Assembly (NCBI GenBank): GCA_035633215.1
Contig: DASQFI010000048.1
Coordinates: forward strand, 62,001 to 126,000
DNA from: DASQFI01 sp035633215
Lineage (GTDB): Bacteria; Acidobacteriota; Vicinamibacteria; Vicinamibacterales; SCN-69-37
Direction of reading: 5' to 3'
DNA length: 64,000 bases
Numbering within the stretch: the stretch's first letter is position 1; every line of letters begins with the position of its first letter. The translations under genes and the position numbers were made by a program. The notes beneath the pieces were generated by a model. It searched no databases, was not told where the DNA came from, and worked only from the letters and a program-made list of their open reading frames with translations. Shown here in pieces: positions 23,431 through 31,275 of this stretch.

Positions 23431-25770
23431 TCAGAACGCTCGAATCGCGCGCACGCGACGCGGAAAGTCCTTGTCGTCGCCGTGCAGGCGTCCGAGATCG
23501 GCGAAGTCGACATGCGCCGCCATGTCCGCGGTGTTCTGCGACGAGGTCCAGTAGGTGAAGTTGTCGGTGAGGCCGGTGTCCTGGAAATGCGCTGCGCCTG
23601 TGGTTCTCAGATTTCGGTACATCAGCGCCAGCTCGTCCCGCGAGGGCAGGAACCAGCCGCGCACGCCATTTAACGTCAAATTGGCGCAGAGATGCGCCGC
23701 CGTGCCGGGTTCGGCGCAGGCGGCCAGCATGTCGGCGGTGTTCTGTTTGCCGGTCCCCACGGCGGTGCCGCGAGCTCCGGCGATCAACTGACGGAAGCAG
23801 CCCCACCTGGCGCCGGCGCTCTGATCGAACGGCGCCGCTTCGAGATACCGCCAGCCGTCCTTCGCGTGGTTCGGGTTGTCGTAGAAGATGAATCCGCCCG
23901 CCGGACCGACGTCCCCCATCGCGTACTCGACCGTGGAGAGCCACACGGCCATTTCGCCGGGTCCCCGGTTGGCCCACACGTAGTACGGAATCATCTTGAC
24001 GGGTCGCTCCGGCAGCGACGGACGCGTGAGCCGCCGCGCTTCCGACTGAATCACCGTCACGCCGCCGAACAGGTTCTTGTCGACGGACGGCGTGAGCGGG
24101 CTCCTCGCATCGACGCGGAGGTCGAGCGCCTTGCCGTCTTCGACTTCTGGCCACTCCGCGCAGTACACGATCGGACCTCGCTCGATCGCCACGCGTCCGC
24201 GATTTTCTTTGACACGCCGGTCGGCGACAACTCGCCGGACTTCGATAGGGAAGTTCACCTCGATGACGTCGCCGGTGTTCCACTGCCGCTCGACTGTGAC
24301 GTAGCCCATGCGATCGGGCACAACGGACACGCGCCTGCCGTTGACCGACACGGTCGGCGTGCTCGCGGATTTTTCCGCATAGGCGTACAAGCCGCCGGGT
24401 ACGGGCTGGTTGCGCGTCCAGCCCGGCATCCTGAGTTTGATCGGCGCGCTGATCCTGTCCGCCGAAGCCATGGTGATCGACGACTTGCCGCCCCAGGGCA
24501 TCTCGCTCTGGACCGACAGCGCGAGCGCCTTGCCGCCTGCCGTGAACCTGGTCTCGCTCGAGACGTACAGATTGACGTAGATCGCGCCTTTCGGATCCTG
24601 CGCGTAGATGTAGCCGGGCATCGACGCCAGGAACCGCACGAGGTTGGGCGGGCAGCACTCGAGCGACGCGCGTTCCCATCGCAGGTCGCGACCATCGCCG
24701 GCGCTCGCGAGGCGGTTCACATAGAAGAACCGGTTGCCGGACGCCGACACGCCGTCAATGGCGTTGTTATACATGCCGCGTTCCAGGACGTCGATGTATC
24801 TGGCGTCGCCCGTCGCCAGAAACAGCCGGTGGTTCAGCGTCACGAACATCAGGACCGCGCATGTCTCGGCGTACGCATCGATGTTCGGCAGCGAGTACGG
24901 ATCGCCGAAGCCTTCGTTGCCGGTCGTGCCGACCCCGCCCGTGATGTACATCTTTCGCTCGACCGCATCGGTCCACATCCGGTGCGCCGCGTTGAAGTAC
25001 TCCTTCAGGCCCGTGAGCACGCCGACGTCGGCGAGCGAGACCATCAATGTCACGCAGTTGACCGCGTGCCCGACCGCTTCGGTCTGCTCGAGCACCGGCT
25101 TGTACGACTGATTGTGGCGGCTGCGGTTCACGGAGTTGTCGAGCCCGCGGATGTCGAGGTAGTGCTTGGCAAGATCGAGGTGTTTTCGGTCCTGCGTCAC
25201 TCGATAGAGCTGGATGCAGTTGGTCGCGTCGCGCTCGCCGCCGGAAAATGGCGGATTGTTGGTCTTGAAGTTGGTGTAGAGCGCCTCGGCCGCCTTGATC
25301 GCGTTGTCGAGCAGATCGCGTTTGCCCGTGACCTGGAAGTACGTGGCGGCGATCTCGAAGCCGCGGTTGCCTGAGTCGGGGGCCTGACTCATCGCACGGA
25401 TCCGGGCGTCCACCTGCGCCTGCAACGCGGGATTTGGATGCGTGGCGAGCGAGAGAATCGACGCTTCCAGCACGCCGCCGCCCAAGCCGCGTCCGCCTTC
25501 CGAGAGCTTCCGCACCTCGAACGGAATGGTCACCTCGGCGTTCAGCGCGACCTTCGGCTTCCAGAAATCGTCCTTGAGCGTGACGTCCGAGTAACGCTTT
25601 GGCTGGATGGGGTAGTCGGCGACCGGCCGGTAGGATGCTGTCGAGATCCTGACGTCGGATGGTTTGGGCGTCTGAGCGGAGCCGCCCCTACCGATTCTGG
25701 TGGCCGCCAGGGCGCCCGCGGCCATCGAGCCTGTCTTCAGGAACTCACGACGAAGGATTCGGCGACTCAT
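23431..25770 (-). CDS. GH127 beta-L-arabinofuranosidase-like protein with a C-terminal DUF1566-like domain
   Basis: The 779-residue protein begins with a Tat-type signal (SRRILRREFLKTGSMAAGA). Residues about 50-600 are GH127 (DUF1680): YSDVTLKDDFWKPK, TGGVGTTGNEGFGDPYSLPN (acid/base region), AYAETCAVLMF and SLECCPPNLVRFL, which hold the Glu-Cys-Cys-Cys zinc ligands and the cysteine nucleophile of characterised members. PYYVWANRGPGEMAVWL ends the GH127 part. Residues about 619-779 form a second domain (GDVGPAGGFIFYDNPNHAKDG, RGWFLPSRDELALMYRNL, YWTSSQ, VRAIRAF) matching the DUF1566/Lcl-C fold. That fusion is unusual. Start ATG is at 25770. Confidence 0.88.
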   Translation of the reverse strand: MSRRILRREFLKTGSMAAGALAATRIGRGGSAQTPKPSDVRISTASYRPVADYPIQPKRYSDVTLKDDFWKPKVALNAEVTIPFEVRKLSEGGRGLGGGVLEASILSLATHPNPALQAQVDARIRAMSQAPDSGNRGFEIAATYFQVTGKRDLLDNAIKAAEALYTNFKTNNPPFSGGERDATNCIQLYRVTQDRKHLDLAKHYLDIRGLDNSVNRSRHNQSYKPVLEQTEAVGHAVNCVTLMVSLADVGVLTGLKEYFNAAHRMWTDAVERKMYITGGVGTTGNEGFGDPYSLPNIDAYAETCAVLMFVTLNHRLFLATGDARYIDVLERGMYNNAIDGVSASGNRFFYVNRLASAGDGRDLRWERASLECCPPNLVRFLASMPGYIYAQDPKGAIYVNLYVSSETRFTAGGKALALSVQSEMPWGGKSSITMASADRISAPIKLRMPGWTRNQPVPGGLYAYAEKSASTPTVSVNGRRVSVVPDRMGYVTVERQWNTGDVIEVNFPIEVRRVVADRRVKENRGRVAIERGPIVYCAEWPEVEDGKALDLRVDARSPLTPSVDKNLFGGVTVIQSEARRLTRPSLPERPVKMIPYYVWANRGPGEMAVWLSTVEYAMGDVGPAGGFIFYDNPNHAKDGWRYLEAAPFDQSAGARWGCFRQLIAGARGTAVGTGKQNTADMLAACAEPGTAAHLCANLTLNGVRGWFLPSRDELALMYRNLRTTGAAHFQDTGLTDNFTYWTSSQNTADMAAHVDFADLGRLHGDDKDFPRRVRAIRAF

Positions 25771-25783
25771 ACGTCCTGCTCCC

Positions 25784-25917
25784 GCCAAGAGCATGAACCA
25801 CGAAGGACACGAAGGACACGAAGAAAGATCTGTCAAAGATCTCTGGGCGCGCGGACACCCGCCAGGTCAGCGCTCTCCTTCGTGCGCTTCGTGTCCTTCG
25901 TGGTTCAAGCTCCTGGC
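25784..25917. repeat. CACGAAGGA-nonamer inverted repeat, 40-bp arms
   Basis: The arms at 25784-25823 and 25878-25917 are reverse complements with about four mismatches. Each contains tandem CACGAAGGA nonamers next to GAACCA. The 54-base loop holds AAAGATCT twice. The element fills the space between the GH127 start and the serine-hydrolase stop. It is the C-for-T variant of the nonamer repeat at 13653-13755. Confidence 0.8.
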
Positions 25918-25953
25918 AAATGATGTTGGCAAGCGCTGGAACTTGGAATCGGT

Positions 25954-27408
25954 TCACGACGCGCGATCCTTTCTCGCGATTCGTCCGTTCACCCGAATCC
26001 ACCCGACCTGCCCATCCGCCTCGCGCACGAACTCGTATGGACTTCCGGTGTACGCCCCCGCGATCGCGTACGCGACGTCCTTGCCGTAGAACTCGAGCGT
26101 GGTGCCCGTCTGGGCGTTGCCGCTCCCGGCCACGAGCTTGCCGGCGTCCACGCGCACGGTGACGGTCCCGCTTGGCGGCCGGCGATAGGTGCCGACGTAT
26201 TCGTCGAGGCTCGGCTGCGTCGCGAGCGCCTTCGAGTGGAACGTCATCGCCTCGTTCACACCCCGATGGCCGATCGGCTGGTTCGGTGCGAGTGCCACGT
26301 TTTCATAGCGCTTCAGAATCGCATGCTCGACGTCCTGCACGAGCCGCCAGCCGTCGGTGTGATTGGTGAGGATCGTGAACGCCAGATTCCGCGCGGGCAC
26401 CAGTTGAATCAGCAGGCAGTGTCCATTCAGCGTGCCGCCGTGCGCGGCCGTGAGCACTCCGCCGTGCCGGCGAAGATGCCAGCCGACGCCCATCTCGTCA
26501 TCGGTGCTGTTCTTTCGAAGCTGCGGCGCCTGCATCTCCTGCAGCAGTGCCTTCGGCAGAAACGGCTTGCCGTCGGCGCCCGCGCCGTCGCTCAAGTGAG
26601 ACCTGGCGTACCGGAGCAGATCATTGATCGTCGTCATCACGCCGCCAGCCGTCGTGCCCGACGTCGTCTGGAACGGCCGGATGACCTGCGTGCGGCCACC
26701 CTGCTCGCGATGTCCGAGCGTCGTCCGATAGGTGATGGTGTCGGTGACGCGGGTGAACGAGCGCGTCATGCCGATCGGCGTGAAGACGAGCTCCCGCAAC
26801 GCGTCGTGGATATTCCGGCCGGTGACGACCTCGATCACGCGTCCGGCGAGCGAAAACCCCGCGTTGTTGTAGCTCCAGACGGATCCTGCCGGCGCGAGCT
26901 GCGGCAATTCGCGCAGGATCGTCGTCGCGAAGTGGGCGAGCGCCTCGGCGCCGCGGTCCTCGGTTGAGAGTTGTCCTTCCCAGCCAGGAGTGTGAGTGAG
27001 GAGGTGCCAGAAGCTGACCTCGCGGCTCGTCTTCTCGTCCAGCACGCGGAAATCCGGCAGATATTTCTGGATCGGCGTCTTGAGCTCCACGCGGCCCTGC
27101 TCGATCAGCTTCATCACGGCGGTCGCCGTGACAGTCTTCGAGATCGATGCGATCGTGAAGATCGTGTCGGGGGTGACTGGCTGTGGGTCATCGGTGTTGG
27201 TCACACCGAAGCCGCGCACGATCGTCTGGCCGTCCTTCAGAATGCCCAGCCCCGCGCCGGGCACGCGATACTCGGCCATCTTCGCCGCGACGAGCGCCGC
27301 GATGTCATCGAACCGGGTGTCGGATTGCGGGCGGGCGGCCGCGCGCAGACGCGCTGGCCGAAGGGCGGCCGCTGCGCCCGACAGCAGCAGGAATTCTCGG
27401 CGCTTCAT
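25954..27408 (-). CDS. Tat-exported serine hydrolase, class C beta-lactamase fold
   Basis: The 484-residue protein has a twin-arginine leader (KRREFLLLSGAAAALRP) and the beta-lactamase/DD-peptidase core: nucleophile SISK at residues 88-91, the SYNNAGF tyrosine motif near residue 177, and a third motif region TAAHGGTLNG. A C-terminal lipocalin-like domain follows (DEYVGTYRRPPSGTVTVRV). Such proteins include esterases, D-aminopeptidases and PBP4-like enzymes; resistance to beta-lactams should not be assumed. ATG at 27408 has no strong Shine-Dalgarno sequence. Confidence 0.88.
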   Translation of the reverse strand: MKRREFLLLSGAAAALRPARLRAAARPQSDTRFDDIAALVAAKMAEYRVPGAGLGILKDGQTIVRGFGVTNTDDPQPVTPDTIFTIASISKTVTATAVMKLIEQGRVELKTPIQKYLPDFRVLDEKTSREVSFWHLLTHTPGWEGQLSTEDRGAEALAHFATTILRELPQLAPAGSVWSYNNAGFSLAGRVIEVVTGRNIHDALRELVFTPIGMTRSFTRVTDTITYRTTLGHREQGGRTQVIRPFQTTSGTTAGGVMTTINDLLRYARSHLSDGAGADGKPFLPKALLQEMQAPQLRKNSTDDEMGVGWHLRRHGGVLTAAHGGTLNGHCLLIQLVPARNLAFTILTNHTDGWRLVQDVEHAILKRYENVALAPNQPIGHRGVNEAMTFHSKALATQPSLDEYVGTYRRPPSGTVTVRVDAGKLVAGSGNAQTGTTLEFYGKDVAYAIAGAYTGSPYEFVREADGQVGWIRVNGRIARKDRAS

Positions 27409-27444
27409 CGCACTACCCCCTGTCGGACTGTGCGGTTCACGCGC

Positions 27445-28413
27445 TTAGCTTAGTCCCGCGGCGGGGCGAAGGCGATTCCGAAGGCTCCAAGGCGAGCACA
27501 AGAGCGATCGGAGTTGATGAAGCCATGTCTCGGTTGAGCCAGCCGGATCCTGCAGAGACCAGGCGTACATCAACAACACTCGAACATTGAGCAACTGCTC
27601 GACGTCATCATCCAAGATCGTTGCCCACGGACGACCGCGGCGGTACCCAGCACGGATCGCCGACAGGTGCGCGCCTGGATTCGCGGCAGGACGCGCATCG
27701 TCGTCCAGCATCATTCGCGCGAGGTCGTACGGCGCCCAGGCGATCGTCGGCTCGTCGAAGTCGAGGAGGACGACGCGGCCGTCGGACACCAGTACGTTTT
27801 CAGGGCGGACGTCGCCGTGCGTGATCTGCGTCGGCTCGGGCGCCCGCTCCAAATACATCGAACCTTGCGCGTATCGCTCGCGGAGCAGCGGATCGTTCTT
27901 GATGACGGGTTCGATCTGGTTCCAGAGATCGCCGAGCGTCGGCAGCTCCCCGGCGATCGTTCCCAGCCGTGTGGCGACAGGCGAGGGCGTGTAGCTCCTG
28001 CTCGCGGCATGCAGCAGGCCGACTGCTTGGGCCCACATGGTCACGTCAGAGGGGTTGGAGAAAACCACTGGCCGGCCCGGAATTCCGCGCGTTGCGGTCG
28101 CGACGTACGTCTCATCGCCACTCGACACCGCTTCGACCCAGAAGCCGTCAAGGGACATCAGCGGCTCGGCAACCGGCGCGCCAGCTTTATGAAAAAGATG
28201 ACACTGCCAATTGACGGCGCCGGCGACAAGAGCGAACGGCCGTACAGTCAGCGTCGCGACGCGCAAAAAAATGGTCCCGGGGTCTGATTCGAGACAAAAC
28301 ACAGATTTACTGCTGTCTCCAGAGACAAACCTTGCATCGCCATCCGGATGCCATCGGTGGGCAAGCATCGTCGCGGCAGCATCCAATGGACCGTGAGAAG
28401 CCTTTGAATTCAC
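27445..28413 (-). CDS. APH-family phosphotransferase
   Basis: The 322-residue protein carries the aminoglycoside-phosphotransferase/choline-kinase catalytic core: ITHGDVRPENVLVSDGRVVLLDFDEP contains the catalytic aspartate of HGD, the metal-binding asparagine and the DFD aspartate. A kinase N-lobe lies ahead of it (GTIFLRVATL). The family phosphorylates small molecules or protein side chains, and the substrate here is unknown. It is divergent from the decayed regulatory-domain gene at 28485. Confidence 0.85.
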   Translation of the reverse strand: MNSKASHGPLDAAATMLAHRWHPDGDARFVSGDSSKSVFCLESDPGTIFLRVATLTVRPFALVAGAVNWQCHLFHKAGAPVAEPLMSLDGFWVEAVSSGDETYVATATRGIPGRPVVFSNPSDVTMWAQAVGLLHAASRSYTPSPVATRLGTIAGELPTLGDLWNQIEPVIKNDPLLRERYAQGSMYLERAPEPTQITHGDVRPENVLVSDGRVVLLDFDEPTIAWAPYDLARMMLDDDARPAANPGAHLSAIRAGYRRGRPWATILDDDVEQLLNVRVLLMYAWSLQDPAGSTETWLHQLRSLLCSPWSLRNRLRPAAGLS

Positions 28414-28484
28414 TAGCCAGGACCGTGGCGTTCATTCTGCCGAGAACGAACAAAGAAGAGTAGGATTCGATCGGCTAGGGTGTC

Positions 28485-29818
28485 ATGACAGGCCGGTTCG
28501 GTCTCAGCCTCGGTCTCGTCGTCTCCGCGCTGTCACTTACCGCTCAGATTCCGGCGCTCCCCGCCGCCAGCCCTCCACCCACGAATTCGGCGCTCATCAC
28601 GGGTCGTGTCCTCGACGCCAACGGATCGCCGGCAGGTGCCGTAGTTGTCGCGCTGTCCGGACGTGGGCAGCCGCAAGCGCAAAGCTCGCGCGTCCTCACT
28701 GATGCGGAAGGCCGCTTTTTCTTCAGCGAGCTCGCGGCAGGGAACTACTCCCTGACGGCCACGAAGGCCGGGTGGATTCCGGGCGCGTTCGGTCGTAACC
28801 GTCCCGGCGGCACCTCCTTGACCGTCGACCTGACCGATGGCGAGCGACGAGGCGATATCACGATCGCGATCTGGCGATACGCCGTCGTCTCGGGCCGCGT
28901 CACGGACGATGCGGGCGACCCGATGGTCGACGCGGACGTGCGTGCGTTCCAGCAGGCGTTCTACGCGGGCCGCCGTCACATGACGTTTGCCGCCAGGGCG
29001 CGCACCGATGACCGCGGCATGTTCCGGTTCGCGAGCCTGTTGCCCGGCGAATACGTGATCGTCGTGCCAGCCACGGTGACCACCGAGCCTGCAGGGTTTG
29101 CGGGCGCGATCCGCGCGGCCGGAGAGACGCCGCGCCCGTATCTGCAGACGATGACGGCCGTGGGCACCGCGCCGATGTTGTTCGATCGCGCCGAGACGCC
29201 GTCGGCAACCGATCGCCTGGTGTCGTCGATTCTCGCCATGCCCGCGCCGCCGGGGTCCGGTGATGGCGCATGGATGACGTACCCAACCACGTTCTATCCT
29301 TCGGTAACGACGTTCGGATCGGCCGCAACGGTGCGCGCTGACTCGGGTGCCGAACGATCCGGCGTCGACGTGACGCTGCGTCTCACGCCCACCTATCAGG
29401 TGTCGGGAACATTGATGGGACCCGACGGTGCTGCGGCTTATCACGCCGTGCACTTACTGGCGTCAGACTCGGCCGACGTTCCGCTCGTCGACGCCGCGAC
29501 TCCGAGCTATCGGGCACGCTCAGCCTGCCCGGCGGTCAACCGGCGACGGATTATTTCGTCATCGCGGTGCCAGCCGAACGCGAGTATTGGAGCGAACTGT
29601 CCCGACGGATTGCGAGCGTCCGGCCGGACGTGCACGGCCGGTACGCGTTCCGCACGCTCCCCGCCGGTGACTATCTCATCGCCGTCACGACGGATCTGAT
29701 CCTGCGGGATCTCAGCGAAGTCTCCGCACTCGAACAACTGGCGGCGCAAGCGACGCCGGTTTCCTTGACGCTCGGCGAGTCGCGCACCTTCGACATTCGA
29801 GTGCGAGGCGGCGGGTAA
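28485..29818 (+). pseudogene. Carboxypeptidase-regulatory-like repeat protein, internally deleted
   Basis: Frame 3 from 28485 encodes a signal peptide and two carboxypeptidase-regulatory-like domains (ALITGRVLDANGSPAGAVVV, LAAGNYSLTATKAGWIPGAFG; AVVSGRVTDDAGDPMVDADV, LLPGEYVIVVP), then breaks near 29505. The protein resumes in frame 2 as SGTLSLPGGQPATDYFVIAVP and a final regulatory-like repeat (GRYAFRTLPAGDYLIAVTTDL) to the stop at 29818. Relatives are about 600-700 residues, so about 200 internal residues have been lost along with the reading frame. The frame-3 tail (ARSACPAVNRRR...) is nonsense sequence. Confidence 0.75.
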
Positions 29819-29827
29819 CCTTCGGGT

Positions 29828-31267
29828 CTAGCGCATCCCGACGAGCCCGCGGATCGTCTTCAGGATCCGTTCCGGATCGAATCCGGTGCCCTGCCGGAAC
29901 ACGGTCGTGATGTTGCGGATGTCCGCTGGGCGCTTCGTCAAGTCGCCCTTGATGACCAGGACGTCGGCCTGCTTGCCCGGAGCGATGGTCCCGACGCGGC
30001 CGTCGATCCCCAGGACCCTTGCGCCGTTGGCCGTCATGATCTGCACGGCCTGCTCGGCGGTGAATCCTGCCTCGACCAGTAGCTCGAAGTTTCGCTGGTC
30101 GCCGTAGCCGGCGACGTCGCTGAGGCAGCAGGGATCGGAACCTGCCGCGAGCAAGCCGCCGGCGGCGACGAACCGACGCTCGAATTGCATCGCCTTCTTG
30201 AGGAGCGCCTGCGATGGCGCGTCGTCTTTCGACTGACCATTCGTGTGCCACGTCTGGATGGCCTTCGCGGCATCCGGGTGCAGCACGTCGAGCACACGCT
30301 GGTCGAGCGGAATCCGGCGCGGCGACGACAGCTCCATGACCGCCAGCGTCGACGTCAGCGAAACCTTCCGGTTGACCATGTCGTCGATCGTTTGTTTCAC
30401 CTCGGGGCCGTTCTCGACGTCGAGGTTCTTGTACATCTCGACGTCGGTCACGCCGGGACACTCGTCCGGTTTCTTGCCGGGCCAATACTCGCTGTTGGTC
30501 AACAGGCCGTGTTCGAGATTGTCGATCCCGAGGGCGACCGCTTCCCGGAAGCCGACCGAACAGAGATGCGCGGTGACCTTGATGCCGGCCTTGTGGGCTT
30601 CGTCGATCGCGGCGCCAAGCTCGGCGCGCGAGATCTGCGTGTACGCCTTGAACCACGTCACGCCTTCGTCGGCCCAATACTTCACCATCCTGCGCGCATC
30701 CTCGGGTCCCTTGAGCGGATGCATCGCTCCGATTCCGCCGCCCGGACCCTGCAGATATGGACCGGTCACATGGATCTCCGGACCAACGATCTCTCGCTTG
30801 CCGATCGCCTCCCGGAGATTGAGCTCCTGATACGAGTCCACGCTTCCGGTCGTCCGGATCGTGGTCACGCCGGCGGCCAGAAAGAGACGCGGATAGCTGA
30901 AGAGCATCGGCCGCATCGATCCGCCGACCGACGAGCCGTAATACATGTGGTCGTGCAGGCCGACGATGCCGGGCATGACCGTCTGTCCGGTCAGGTCGAT
31001 GACCTGTGCGCCGGCGGGAACGGCGACAGTGGCGGACGGACCGACCGCCGCGATCTTTTCGCCGTCGATCACCACCGTGTGGTCGAGCCGAGCCGGCTGG
31101 CCTGAGCCATCAATCAACGTGACGTGCGTAAGCGCCACGACTGGCGCGTTGACGGACACGAACGGGGCCGCCTGAGGGCCGAACTGGCGCGTTGCGGGCG
31201 CCTGGGCCAGGACGACGACGCCGGCAAGCGCGCAGGCCGTGATCGAGCCATGAATCATGCTTCGCAT
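29828..31267 (-). CDS. Exported amidohydrolase-superfamily protein (imidazolonepropionase-like)
   Basis: The 479-residue protein has a signal peptide (TACALAGVVVLAQAP) and an amidohydrolase TIM barrel: N-terminal sandwich VALTHVTLIDGSG, metal ligands in MPGIVGLHDHMYYG (HxH), VTAHL and LEHG, and the final aspartate in AAGSDPCC. Such enzymes hydrolyse cyclic amides, dipeptides or related C-N bonds; the substrate is unknown. ATG at 31267 follows GAGGAGA by about four bases. It is last in an operon behind the multicopper oxidase (8-bp gap). Confidence 0.88.
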   Translation of the reverse strand: MRSMIHGSITACALAGVVVLAQAPATRQFGPQAAPFVSVNAPVVALTHVTLIDGSGQPARLDHTVVIDGEKIAAVGPSATVAVPAGAQVIDLTGQTVMPGIVGLHDHMYYGSSVGGSMRPMLFSYPRLFLAAGVTTIRTTGSVDSYQELNLREAIGKREIVGPEIHVTGPYLQGPGGGIGAMHPLKGPEDARRMVKYWADEGVTWFKAYTQISRAELGAAIDEAHKAGIKVTAHLCSVGFREAVALGIDNLEHGLLTNSEYWPGKKPDECPGVTDVEMYKNLDVENGPEVKQTIDDMVNRKVSLTSTLAVMELSSPRRIPLDQRVLDVLHPDAAKAIQTWHTNGQSKDDAPSQALLKKAMQFERRFVAAGGLLAAGSDPCCLSDVAGYGDQRNFELLVEAGFTAEQAVQIMTANGARVLGIDGRVGTIAPGKQADVLVIKGDLTKRPADIRNITTVFRQGTGFDPERILKTIRGLVGMR

Positions 31268-31275
31268 ATCTCTCC

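Noticed and set aside
25800..25920. CRISPR array at the CACGAAGGA repeats
   Set aside because: The units are nine-base direct repeats with no spacers, arranged as one inverted pair; no cas genes are nearby.
25954..27408. Beta-lactam resistance gene
   Set aside because: The fold is class C beta-lactamase-like, but such exported proteins with C-terminal lipocalin domains are usually peptidases or esterases; nothing here shows resistance.
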